A stretch of DNA of 14,930 nt, taken from assembly GCA_013695565.1 (NCBI GenBank), contig JACDAG010000994.1, positions 1 through 14,930 on the forward strand. The letters are read 5' to 3'. Shown piece by piece: positions 6,209-13,020 of this stretch (positions are counted from its first letter, which is position 1; the number at the start of each line of letters is the position of its first letter). The position numbers were made by a program, and so were the translations under genes. The notes below the pieces were generated by a model that made no database searches, was not told the DNA's origin, and saw only the letters and a list, made by a program, of their open reading frames with translations. The stretch is from Bradyrhizobium sp. (GTDB lineage: Bacteria > Pseudomonadota > Alphaproteobacteria > Rhizobiales > Xanthobacteraceae).

Positions 6209-6256
6209 AACGGTCTTGAACGAAAACGGTCTTGAACGAAAACGTTCTTGAACGAA
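6209..6256. repeat. Three 16-bp tandem repeats upstream of the CBS-domain gene
   Basis: AACGGTCTTGAACGAA occurs at 6209-6224 and 6225-6240, and AACGTTCTTGAACGAA (one change) at 6241-6256, with no spacer. The third unit contains a perfect inverted repeat CGTTC-TT-GAACG; the first two have it with one mismatch. The array ends 81 bp before the CBS start codon and begins just after a CTATAT-like sequence at 6192-6197. It could be an iterated operator or a structured 5' leader. Confidence 0.6.
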
Positions 6257-6300
6257 ACTGGCGCGGAACTGTTGATTGAAGACTCGCGGACAAAGTCGAG

Positions 6301-6312
6301 CCCCTCAAGGGG
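6301..6312 (+). other. Small hairpin in the CBS gene leader
   Basis: CCCC-TCAA-GGGG forms a 4-bp stem with a tetraloop, ending 15 nt before the GGAGG Shine-Dalgarno at 6328-6332. It could influence translation or mRNA stability. There is no T-tract. Confidence 0.3.
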
Positions 6313-6337
6313 TACGAACCGATTCACGGAGGCGACA

Positions 6338-6766
6338 ATGACGGTACGTGCAATTCTCGATTCCAAAGGCCATCAGATCCTGAACGTCGAGCCGGACGCC
6401 AAGCTCTCGGCCGCGGTCAAGATCCTCGGTGAGCGCAAGATCGGTGCCGTGCTGGTCATGAGCGAGGGACGGCTCGAAGGCATTCTGTCGGAGCGTGACA
6501 TCGTCCGCGTGCTCGGCGAACGCGGCGCCAAGGTGCTCGATGAGCCCGTCAGCACTGTGATGACGCGCAAGGTGGTCAGTTGCCGGGAGTCCGACACCGT
6601 CAGCGGCATCATGGAAATGATGACGCTCGGCAAGTTCAGGCATCTGCCTGTCCTTGAGGATGGCAAGGTGGTCGGGCTGATTTCGATCGGCGACATCGTC
6701 AAGCGCCGGGTCCATGAATATGAGTCCGAGCAGGAAGCCCTGCGCGACTACATCAAGACCGCCTGA
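6338..6766 (+). CDS. Two-CBS-domain (Bateman module) protein, 142 aa
   Basis: A stand-alone pair of CBS motifs. The first covers about residues 10-65 and ends GILSERDIVRVL; the second covers about 72-125 and ends GLISIGDIVKRRV. The [S/x]-x-[R/G]-D-[I]-[V] ends are the usual nucleotide-binding elements of the fold, so the protein probably binds an adenine nucleotide (AMP/ATP/SAM type) and acts as a cytoplasmic energy or stress sensor; no catalytic domain is attached. The start at 6338 is set by GGAGG five bases upstream; the frame extends to 6248, but that part runs through the leader. It converges with the patatin gene, the two stops being 3 bp apart. The upstream tandem repeats suggest specific regulation. 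Confidence 0.85.
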   Translation: MTVRAILDSKGHQILNVEPDAKLSAAVKILGERKIGAVLVMSEGRLEGILSERDIVRVLGERGAKVLDEPVSTVMTRKVVSCRESDTVSGIMEMMTLGKFRHLPVLEDGKVVGLISIGDIVKRRVHEYESEQEALRDYIKTA

Positions 6767-6769
6767 GTT

Positions 6770-7831
6770 CTATTCCTTCTCTTTCGCGGGCTTGTCGGCG
6801 GCGGCGCCGGCATTGTTCGCTTGCGGCGCCAGAATGTGGATCGCTTCCTGGATGGAATCGATCGCGCGTTCGGCGGCGCGTTCCCCATGGGCAATCAGAT
6901 CTTCGGCGCGGTGAAAATCGAACCAGCCGATCTGGCCGACGCGAGGCGAGATCAGAAGATCGGGCGGATCGCCGGCCAGCCGCGCGCGGGTAATGCGGTC
7001 CTGCATGATGTTGAAGGCGTCGACCATGACGCTGGAGATGCCCGGTCGGCCGCCGCCGCCGAAGAACTCCCGCTTCATGGTGCGTTCGGCCGAGAAAAAT
7101 CTGCCCAAGCCGCGCTTTGGCGGTTCGGTTTCAGGCACCGCGTCCGCTGCGAGCGAGACCGACAGGTCCGCCGCCGCGCCGTGGGAATAGATCGTCGTCG
7201 CGTGGGTAAAGACGTCGCTGGAGAGATTGGCGGCGATCACGATCTCCGCGCCGAGGGCGCGTGCTGCCGACACCGGCACCGGGTTGACCAGCGCTCCATC
7301 GACCAGCCAGCGGTCGCCGATCAGCACCGGTGAGAAAATCCCGGGCAAAGCATAGGAGGCACGCATCGCTTCCACCATGCGGCCATGGGTCAGCCAGATC
7401 TCGTGGCCGGTGCGAACTTCGGTTGCGACGGTGGCGAACTTGACCGGCAGGTCCTCGATCAGGCTCTGCCCTATCGTCGCCTCGAGTTCGGCGGCGAGTT
7501 TGGCGCCTCCGATCAGGCCGGAGCCGTTGAGCCGGATATCGAGATAGCCGAAGATATTTCGCGGCTGCAGATTGCGCGCCCACTCCTCCACCTTATCGAG
7601 TTGTCCGGAAGCGTAGGCGCCGCCGACCACCGCACCGATCGACGTTCCCACTACGACATTGGGAAGGATACCGTGGGCAACCAGGGACTTGATAATACCG
7701 ATATGGGCGAAGCCGCGGGCGGCGCCGCCGCCCAGCGCCAGCCCGATCACCGGCCGGCGGATACTGCCCAGCCCTACCTTGTCATGGCCGTCGGAGCCCT
7801 TTTGGCCGCGGCCCATCCAATTATCCAACAC
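6770..7831 (-). CDS. Patatin-like phospholipase, RssA/NTE-type (353 aa)
   Basis: The patatin catalytic parts are complete. GGGAARG (residues 34-40) forms the oxyanion loop, Ser64 sits in the nucleophile elbow GTSIG (62-66), and Asp178 sits in DGALVNPVPV. This Ser-Asp dyad hydrolyses acyl esters of phospholipids or lysophospholipids. The domain covers about residues 28-215; the remaining 140 residues contain a basic linker (PPKRGLGRFF) and a helical C-terminus ending in a charged AADKPAKEKE tail. No signal peptide is present, so it is probably cytoplasmic or peripheral to the membrane; type III-effector ExoU-like roles are not suggested. The start is GTG at 7831, supported by AGGAG with 8 nt spacing. 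Family confidence is high; the physiological lipid substrate is not known. Confidence 0.87.
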   Translation of the reverse strand: MLDNWMGRGQKGSDGHDKVGLGSIRRPVIGLALGGGAARGFAHIGIIKSLVAHGILPNVVVGTSIGAVVGGAYASGQLDKVEEWARNLQPRNIFGYLDIRLNGSGLIGGAKLAAELEATIGQSLIEDLPVKFATVATEVRTGHEIWLTHGRMVEAMRASYALPGIFSPVLIGDRWLVDGALVNPVPVSAARALGAEIVIAANLSSDVFTHATTIYSHGAAADLSVSLAADAVPETEPPKRGLGRFFSAERTMKREFFGGGGRPGISSVMVDAFNIMQDRITRARLAGDPPDLLISPRVGQIGWFDFHRAEDLIAHGERAAERAIDSIQEAIHILAPQANNAGAAADKPAKEKE

Positions 7832-7899
7832 GAAGAACTCTCCTGCGGCTCAAGCATATTCGCCGCGGCGCGGCCCTGCCAGAATCACCCCCATCAATT

Positions 7900-7911
7900 C
7901 CATGTGCATGG
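7900..7911. promoter_or_regulatory. Inverted repeat CCATG-TG-CATGG between divergent genes
   Basis: Five-base arms flank a 2-bp centre in the 226-bp divergent region between the patatin gene and the exported beta-domain protein. It is a possible operator; it lies about 70 bp before the patatin start. Apart from this and the hairpin at 8013-8030, nothing else is evident in the region. Confidence 0.25.
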
Positions 7912-8012
7912 TTTATGCCCGGCCGATGCGGCCTAGGCGGGGATAATGACTGGACCACGAACGCTGCATCAACATTGGGAATCGGGGCCGGTTCCAACCC
8001 TACAGGGGCCTG

Positions 8013-8030
8013 AAGCCTGTCTGGAGGCTT
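8013..8030 (+). other. Leader hairpin before the exported beta-domain protein
   Basis: AAGCCT (8013-8018) pairs with AGGCTT (8025-8030) across a 6-nt loop, 27 nt before the proposed start codon. It is probably part of the 5' leader; its function is unknown. Confidence 0.3.
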
Positions 8031-8057
8031 GAATTTGCCGCGTTTTCGGTGAAAAGC

Positions 8058-9119
8058 ATGGCCATGACTTCGCGAGGTAACGGTATCGGCGCGGACGGGG
8101 GCACATTGCGGCTTTTCCCGTCACTTTTGCTTGTGCTGGCGTTGCTGGCCCCGAGCCCGGTTTCGGCCCAGATGTTTTCCGATCGGCCGCCACCGGTGCC
8201 GCCGTCCTCTATCCCGGATGCGCCCTCGGGCCCTGCGATGAACCTGGCGCCGCCAGGCGCGCTGCCAGCCCTGCCGCCAACGTTGACGCAGCCGACGATC
8301 GTGCCGCCGTCGATTGCCACCGTTCCGCCGGCGGCACCGCCGCCCGGGGCCTCGACGGCCGGCCAGGCCGTGCTGTCATTGACGGCGCGCTACGGCAAGG
8401 ACCTGCCGGTCATCAATAGTGGACTGGTGTGGCGCGTGTTCGCCGACAAGCCCGACGACACCGGCACCTTCAAGCTGATCCGCGAGGAGCGCGGTGCAAC
8501 CCCGAACATCGTGCTGCCGCCAGGCAATTATGTCGTTCACGTCGCACTCGGCCTCGTCAGCGCGGTACGAGCCGTGAGCCTGAAATCGGAGACCGATCGC
8601 GAATCCTTCGTGCTTCCGGCCGGCGGGTTGCGCATCGAAGGCCGCGTCGGCACCTCCAAGATTCCACCGAACCAGATATCGTTCGCGATCTACAAGGGCA
8701 GCCAGTTCGACGGCGCGGAGCGGACATCGCTGCTGCCCAACGTCGCAGGAGGCGACGTCGCACTGCTGCCGGAGGGCACCTACTACATCATTTCGAATTA
8801 CGGCGACGCCAATTCGGTGGTGCGCTCCGATATCCGCGTGCAGGCCAGCAAACTGACCGACGTGATCGTCACCCATCGCGCCGCGGTCATCACGCTGAAA
8901 CTGGTCAGCGACAAGGGCGGCGAGGCGCTCGCCAACACCGCATGGTCGGTGATCACGCCGGGCGGCGACGTCATCAAGGAATCGATCGGCGCGTTTCCGC
9001 GCGTGGTGCTGTCCGAAGGCGAATACCGTGCGATTGCGAAGAACGAAGGCAAGGTGTTCGAGCGGCCGTTCAACGTCGTCAACGGCGTCGACGGCGAGGT
9101 CGAAGTCGTCGCGCGGTAG
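8058..9119 (+). CDS. Exported proline-rich protein with repeated beta-sandwich domains (353 aa), unknown function
   Basis: Residues 19-37 form a hydrophobic signal core ending PVSA|Q, so export to the periplasm or beyond is likely. Residues about 44-98 are a Pro/Ala-rich linker (PPPVPPSS, GALPALPP, PPAAPPP). The rest is beta-rich with an apparent internal repeat: LVWRVF...VLPPGNYVVHVAL near the start and AWSVIT...VLSEGEYRAIAKN near the end, with a related LPEGTYYIIS segment between. The [LP]-x-G-x-Y pattern is typical of transthyretin/carboxypeptidase-regulatory-like folds, which are structural or binding modules. No catalytic motif is seen. The frame opens at GTG 8049, but the ATG at 8058 has GGTGA five bases upstream and is preferred; ATG 8064 is also possible. 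It converges with the nitroreductase gene (21 bp between stops). A cell-envelope role is inference. Confidence 0.7.
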   Translation: MAMTSRGNGIGADGGTLRLFPSLLLVLALLAPSPVSAQMFSDRPPPVPPSSIPDAPSGPAMNLAPPGALPALPPTLTQPTIVPPSIATVPPAAPPPGASTAGQAVLSLTARYGKDLPVINSGLVWRVFADKPDDTGTFKLIREERGATPNIVLPPGNYVVHVALGLVSAVRAVSLKSETDRESFVLPAGGLRIEGRVGTSKIPPNQISFAIYKGSQFDGAERTSLLPNVAGGDVALLPEGTYYIISNYGDANSVVRSDIRVQASKLTDVIVTHRAAVITLKLVSDKGGEALANTAWSVITPGGDVIKESIGAFPRVVLSEGEYRAIAKNEGKVFERPFNVVNGVDGEVEVVAR

Positions 9120-9140
9120 CCATCACCAGTTCCCGTGTCC

Positions 9141-9704
9141 CTAAAACCGCGTCACGATATCCGACAGCGCCGGGCGCGGGCGATCCTCGGCAGGCTTTGA
9201 CGGCGTGCCGATGTGAATGAAGCCCGCGAGTTTTTCATCGGCTTTCACGCCGAGACCGTCGAGCACGTCGCGGTCGAACGCGAACCAGCCGGTGAGCCAG
9301 TTGGCACCGTAGCCGAGCGCGGTGGCCGCGGTGACGATGTTCATGGCGCTGGCGCCGGCGGATAATTCCTGCTCCCACGCCGGCACCTTGGGGTGCGGCT
9401 TGATAAAGCTCACCACCGCGATCACCAGCGGCGCATCCATCAGCCGGCGTTTCTCCGTCTCGATATCGGCCGCCGGCGCTCCCGGATTCTTGCGCGCGAA
9501 CACGGCTGCGATGACGTCGCCGGCGCGGGCACGGGCATCGCCCTCGAACACGATGAAGCGCCACGGCGTCAGCTTGCCGTGATCGGGCACCCGCGCGCCG
9601 ATGGTCAGGATGGTGTCGACTTCGCCGGCGGAGGGGCCGGGGCCGCTCATCTCGCGCGGTTTGACCGAGCGGCGGATTTTCAAGAGTTCAAGGGCATCGG
9701 GCAA
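9141..9704 (-). CDS. Nitroreductase family protein, YdjA-like (187 aa)
   Basis: A short nitroreductase of YdjA-like length. Flavin-binding features are the N-terminal RRSVKP (residues 11-16), DHGKLTPWRFIVF in the first third, and AMNIVTAATALGYGANWLTGW in the C-terminal half, the FMN/dimer-interface region. It is expected to be a cytoplasmic homodimeric FMN enzyme reducing small nitro- or quinone-like compounds with NAD(P)H; the natural substrate is unknown. The frame begins at TTG 9704 with no convincing Shine-Dalgarno and no in-frame ATG upstream; the family N-terminus (PDALELLKIRRS) fits this start. It converges with the exported beta-domain gene. Confidence 0.85.
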   Translation of the reverse strand: MPDALELLKIRRSVKPREMSGPGPSAGEVDTILTIGARVPDHGKLTPWRFIVFEGDARARAGDVIAAVFARKNPGAPAADIETEKRRLMDAPLVIAVVSFIKPHPKVPAWEQELSAGASAMNIVTAATALGYGANWLTGWFAFDRDVLDGLGVKADEKLAGFIHIGTPSKPAEDRPRPALSDIVTRF

Positions 9705-9843
9705 TGTGGGGGCTTTCGCTGGAACGGTTGGCGACCGGATATCCTGTAGATAGGAAGCCGACGAGGCTGGTGAAGGCCATTTTAGACCGATTGTGAATAG
9801 ATTCGCACCGAGGCGTAGTCGAGTGCGCCGATTAAAGGTCTTG

Positions 9844-9858
9844 GTCCCAAGGTGGGAC
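9844..9858. promoter_or_regulatory. Inverted repeat upstream of higB, candidate HigA operator
   Basis: GTCCCA-AGG-TGGGAC is a perfect 6-bp dyad ending 17 bp before the proposed higB start. HigA antitoxins typically repress their own operon by binding such palindromes at the promoter. Binding here is inference. Confidence 0.45.
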
Positions 9859-9875
9859 TATGCGACACTTCCGTC

Positions 9876-10178
9876 GTGAGAGTGATAGCGCTCAGCACGA
9901 TCAAGAACTTCCTCGGGCGAAGCGCGGATGTTGCCGACGCCCGCGAGCCGGTCAGGGCATGGTTTCGTCAGGCAAGGCAGGCGGACTGGTCGAAGCCGGC
10001 GGACGTCAAGCGGGACATTCGTAGCGCCAGCATTCTCAAGGACGGCCGTGCCGTCTTCAACATTGCTGGTAACAAATATCGTATCGTGGTCTGGATCAAC
10101 TATCCCTATCGTGTCGTTTATATCAGGTTTGTTGGCACTCATCGGCAATACGACGCCATCGATGCGCAAAGCATTTGA
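9876..10178 (+). CDS. higB: HigB-family toxin (mRNA interferase), 100 aa
   Basis: The sequence follows the HigB toxin family closely: MRVIALSTIKNF start, AWFRQARQADWSKPADVK in the first half, ASILKDGRAVFNIAGNKYR in the middle, and VYIRFVGTHRQYDAID near the end. HigB is a RelE-fold ribosome-dependent endoribonuclease that cleaves mRNA during translation; the conserved Lys/Arg, Tyr and His residues of the C-terminal half are present. The GTG at 9876 gives the exact family N-terminus; an in-frame GTG at 9852 would add eight residues (GLCDTSVV). It is followed 11 bp later by its antitoxin gene, in the toxin-first order typical of higBA. Expression is probably repressed by HigA at the dyad at 9844-9858. 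Confidence 0.9.
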   Translation: MRVIALSTIKNFLGRSADVADAREPVRAWFRQARQADWSKPADVKRDIRSASILKDGRAVFNIAGNKYRIVVWINYPYRVVYIRFVGTHRQYDAIDAQSI

Positions 10179-10189
10179 GGAATTCGGTA

Positions 10190-10561
10190 ATGGATATCGC
10201 ACCAATCAAATCCCATCGCGACTATCGCCGCGTGCTCAAGGAGATCGAGGGGTTGATGAGTGCGAAGCGCAATTCGCCCGAGGGCGACCGGCTCGATGTG
10301 CTGGTGACATTGGTGGAGGCATGGGAGCGCAAACATTACCGGCTTGATCTGCCGGACCCTGTGGAAGCGATCAGGTACCACATGGAACAGAGCGGATTGC
10401 AGCCACGCGATCTCATCCCTTTTATCGGCAGCCGCAATCGCGTGCACGAAGTGCTCAATCGTCGGCGCGAACTCACGCTCAATATGATCAGGCGACTGCA
10501 CGAGGGACTGGGCATTCCCGCCGAGTCCCTGATCAAGATCGGGCAGAATAAGGCCGCCTAG
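10190..10561 (+). CDS. higA: HigA-family antitoxin, Xre-type regulator (123 aa)
   Basis: It matches the HigA/YgjM-type antitoxins that pair with this HigB subtype. An N-terminal region (IKSHRDYRRVLKEIEGLM) is followed by PEGDRLDVLVTLVEAWERKHY, then a helix-turn-helix domain in the C-terminal half: MEQSGLQPRDLIPFIGSRNRVHEVLNRRREL, with GSRNRV as turn and recognition helix. HigA neutralises HigB by binding it and represses the operon through the HTH. The frame opens at TTG 10175, overlapping the higB stop, but ATG 10190 with GAGG nine bases upstream gives the family N-terminus. The gene is immediately followed by a perfect hairpin and the second dispersed repeat copy. Confidence 0.9.
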   Translation: MDIAPIKSHRDYRRVLKEIEGLMSAKRNSPEGDRLDVLVTLVEAWERKHYRLDLPDPVEAIRYHMEQSGLQPRDLIPFIGSRNRVHEVLNRRRELTLNMIRRLHEGLGIPAESLIKIGQNKAA

Positions 10562-10570
10562 AACCTTTAT

Positions 10571-10593
10571 CCGTTCCGATTGAATCGGAACGG
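10571..10593. repeat. Perfect 10-bp hairpin after higA
   Basis: CCGTTCCGAT (10571-10580) and ATCGGAACGG (10584-10593) are exact inverted copies around a 3-nt loop, starting 9 bp after the higA stop. A clean T-tract is lacking on both sides, although a short run occurs at 10603-10607. It may be the terminal hairpin of the neighbouring dispersed repeat and might serve as a transcription end for the convergent units. Confidence 0.5.
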
Positions 10594-10609
10594 GACACTG
10601 GATTTTTGA

Positions 10610-10658
10610 TTTGACGCGTTTCTTGACGCGAACCGGTGTCCACTTCGCTGGAAAACGC
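10610..10658 (-). repeat. Dispersed intergenic repeat, copy 2
   Basis: Reverse-complement counterpart of the element at 4126-4175, with a 1-base deletion in the A-run and several substitutions. It contains TTGACGCG twice (10611-10618 and 10623-10630). Read on the minus strand, it begins 1 base after the stop codon of the 69-residue ORF, so both copies in the window sit at gene 3' ends in the same orientation relative to that gene. Confidence 0.7.
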
Positions 10659-10659
10659 T

Positions 10660-10869
10660 CTAAATCGACGGCCCTCGCTTCGCCGGCATCTTCGCCGCCC
10701 GCTCCAGCAGGTCTTTCCCGAGGTCTTCCAGGATCTCCCGCGTTGCCAGGAACAGGCTGTGGCCCTGGTCGGTTTCGATTGCCAGGGCCACCACCGTCGG
10801 CTGATTGGGATCCGGGATCAGCTGGTAAGCCCGGATCGGAAAAGCTGGAAGCTGCTGCTCTTCGGCCAT
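10660..10869 (-). CDS. Small conserved-looking protein coupled to thrS (69 aa), unknown function
   Basis: The start codon overlaps the thrS stop in a TGATG arrangement (1-base overlap), which strongly suggests translational coupling and a real gene. The product is a small soluble protein with a beta-rich first half (FPIRAYQLIPD, PTVVALAIETDQG) and a helical second half (SLFLATREILEDLGKDLLERAAKM) ending in a basic tail. No signal peptide, membrane helix or known motif is seen, and I cannot name a family. The stop codon lies at the edge of the dispersed repeat, so the original C-terminus may have been altered. A role connected to ThrRS is only suggested by the coupling. Confidence 0.6.
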   Translation of the reverse strand: MAEEQQLPAFPIRAYQLIPDPNQPTVVALAIETDQGHSLFLATREILEDLGKDLLERAAKMPAKRGPSI

Positions 10870-12914
10870 CAGGTATCGAGCCTTGCCCGCTTCACGTCCG
10901 GCGGGGTCGCTTCCTCGACCAAGGCTGCGATCGCCTCGTCCGTCGACATCACCGTTTGCCCCTCACTGCCGAGGCGGCGGATCGAAACCGAATGGCTCTC
11001 GGCTTCCTTCTTGCCGACCACCAGCAGTGCCGGGATCTTCGCCAGCGAATGTTCGCGGACCTTGTAGTTGATCTTCTCGTTGCGCAGGTCGATCTCGACG
11101 CGCAGTCCGGCGCGCCGCGCGGCGGCGGCAACCACCTTGGCGTATTCATCGCCTTCAGAGGTGATCGTGGTGACGACGGCCTGCACCGGCGCCAGCCAGA
11201 GCGGGAAGTTGCCGGCATAGTGTTCGATCAGTTGTGCGATGAATCGCTCTACCGAACCGTAGATCGCGCGATGCACCATGACCGGCGCTTTCTTCGACCC
11301 ATCCGCATCGATGTAGAACGCGCCGAAACGTTCCGGCAGGTTGAAGTCCACCTGCGTGGTGCCGCACTGCCAGTCGCGGCCGATCGCGTCGCGCAACACG
11401 TATTCGAATTTCGGGCCGTAAAACGCGCCTTCGCCGGGGTTGATCGCGGTTTTGATGCGGCCGCCGGACTGCGCCTCGATCGTCGAGAGCATTGTCGCCA
11501 TCACGCGTTCGGCGTGATCCCACATCGCGTCGGTGCCGACGCGCTTCTCCGGCCGCGTCGAAAGCTTCACCACGATGTCGCCGAAGCCGAAATCGGAATA
11601 GGTCGACAGGATCAGGTCGTTGATCTTAAGGCATTCATCCGTGAACTGCGCCTCGGTGCAGAACACATGCGCGTCGTCCTGGGTGAAGCCGCGCACGCGC
11701 ATCAGCCCGTGCATCGCGCCCGACGGCTCGTAGCGGTGCACCACGCCGAATTCGGCGAGGCGCAAAGGCAGGTCGCGATAGCTCTTGAGGCCGTGCTTGA
11801 AAATCTGCACATGGCCGGGGCAATTCATCGGCTTTAACGCAAACCAGCGCTTGTCCTCGGCCTCGTCGCCGGCCGATTGCGCCGCGAACATGTTTTCACG
11901 AAACCATTCCCAATGGCCCGAGGTTTCCCACAGCGACTTGTCGAGCATCTGCGGCGCGTTGACCTCGGCGTAATCGCCGGCAAGGCGGCGGCGCATATAG
12001 GCGAGCAGCGTCTGAAAGATCGTCCAGCCTTTGGCGTGCCAGAACACCACGCCGGGCCCTTCCTCCTGGAAGTGGAACAGATCGAGCTCGCGGCCCAGCC
12101 TGCGGTGGTCGCGCTTCTCAGCCTCCTCGATCTGCTTCAAATAGGCGTCGAGTTCTTCCTGTTTCGCAAACGCCGTGCCGTAGATGCGCGTCAGCATCGG
12201 GTTGTTGCTGTCGCCGCGCCAATAGGCGCCGGCGACCTTCATCAGCTTGAACGCGTTGCCGACCTTGCCGGTCGATGTCATGTGCGGCCCGCGGCAGAGA
12301 TCGAACCAGTCACCCTGGTAATAGATCTTGATCGGCTCGTCGCCGGGAATGGCGTCGACCAGTTCGACCTTGAAGGCTTCGCCCTTGTCGCGGAACACCT
12401 GCTTGGTCTTTTCGCGCGACCAGACTTCCCTGGTGAAGGGTTTGTCGCGCGCGACGATCTCGCGCATCTTCTTCTCGATCGCGGCGAAATCTTCCGGCGT
12501 GAACGGCTCGTTGCGGAAGAAGTCGTAATAGAATCCGTTCTCGATCACGGGGCCGATGGTGACCTGCGTGCCCGGCCACAGCGACTGCACCGCTTCGGCG
12601 AGTACATGCGCGGCGTCATGCCGGATCAATTCCAGCGCGCGGGGATCGTCGCGGTTGATCAGCTCAAGCTTCGCGTCTTGCGAAATCGGATCATTGAGGT
12701 CGGCGACCACGCCATCGAGCGCCATCGCCACGGTGCGCTTGGCCAGCGACGGCGAGATGCCCTTGGCGATGTCGAGCCCGGTGATGTCCTTGGGATATTG
12801 ACGGCTGGCACCGTCGGGGAAGGTGAGGGTGACCTTCTGCTCGGGTTCGGAGGGTTTCAAATTCGTGAGTCCGAAAACGAATCCAGACGCGGGCTTGTTC
12901 TTGTCATCGCTCAT
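10869..12914 (-). CDS. thrS: Threonyl-tRNA synthetase (681 aa)
   Basis: Class II synthetase that charges tRNA-Thr and edits mischarged Ser-tRNA-Thr in the cytoplasm. Domains in order: a TGS domain (about residues 26-88); an editing domain with HDAAH (99-103) and CRGPH (207-211); the class II core (about 275-570) with motif 2 near RYEPSGAMHG (394-403) and the zinc ligands Cys365 (MNCPGH), His416 (DDAHVF) and His548 (MVHRA); and an anticodon-binding domain (about 572-675). The 51-residue Cys-His spacing equals that of the E. coli enzyme. It is longer than E. coli ThrRS (642 aa), with about 25 extra N-terminal residues of low conservation and a short acidic insert (AGDEAEDKRW, 348-357). ATG 12914 is supported by AGGAG five bases upstream. 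The leader contains hairpins suggestive of autoregulation, and the next ORF is coupled to its stop. Confidence 0.97.
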   Translation of the reverse strand: MSDDKNKPASGFVFGLTNLKPSEPEQKVTLTFPDGASRQYPKDITGLDIAKGISPSLAKRTVAMALDGVVADLNDPISQDAKLELINRDDPRALELIRHDAAHVLAEAVQSLWPGTQVTIGPVIENGFYYDFFRNEPFTPEDFAAIEKKMREIVARDKPFTREVWSREKTKQVFRDKGEAFKVELVDAIPGDEPIKIYYQGDWFDLCRGPHMTSTGKVGNAFKLMKVAGAYWRGDSNNPMLTRIYGTAFAKQEELDAYLKQIEEAEKRDHRRLGRELDLFHFQEEGPGVVFWHAKGWTIFQTLLAYMRRRLAGDYAEVNAPQMLDKSLWETSGHWEWFRENMFAAQSAGDEAEDKRWFALKPMNCPGHVQIFKHGLKSYRDLPLRLAEFGVVHRYEPSGAMHGLMRVRGFTQDDAHVFCTEAQFTDECLKINDLILSTYSDFGFGDIVVKLSTRPEKRVGTDAMWDHAERVMATMLSTIEAQSGGRIKTAINPGEGAFYGPKFEYVLRDAIGRDWQCGTTQVDFNLPERFGAFYIDADGSKKAPVMVHRAIYGSVERFIAQLIEHYAGNFPLWLAPVQAVVTTITSEGDEYAKVVAAAARRAGLRVEIDLRNEKINYKVREHSLAKIPALLVVGKKEAESHSVSIRRLGSEGQTVMSTDEAIAALVEEATPPDVKRARLDT

Positions 12915-12993
12915 GTTCTCTCCTGTAGCTCACTCCTGCGAACGAGCGCAGGTAAGCGGGAAGCAGCGGTATAGCAGGGGATTCGGCTCCTGC
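12915..12993 (-). promoter_or_regulatory. Structured thrS leader, candidate ThrRS autoregulatory operator
   Basis: Two hairpins precede thrS. The proximal one (12935-12952) has a perfect 6-bp stem CCTGCG/CGCAGG and, on the mRNA, a CUCGUU loop carrying the CGU triplet (a threonine anticodon) at -30 to -28 from the start. The distal one (12974-12978 with 12989-12993) uses the same GCAGG/CCTGC arms, so alternative pairings between the two are possible. In E. coli, ThrRS represses its own translation by binding tRNA-Thr-like arms in the leader. Similarity of function is inference. Confidence 0.4.
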
Positions 12994-13020
12994 AATCGGG
13001 CAATATCAAGAAATCGGTGC

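Noticed and set aside
7855..7911. 17-19 codon minus-strand ORF (MHMELMGVILAG...) upstream of the patatin gene as a leader peptide
   Set aside because: There is no ribosome binding site and no regulatory codon run or attenuator structure to support a leader peptide.
10611..12974. Long plus-strand ORFs (408 and 365 codons) opposite thrS
   Set aside because: They are antisense to an unmistakable thrS, lack recognisable domains and reflect the high GC content that removes stop codons from shadow frames.
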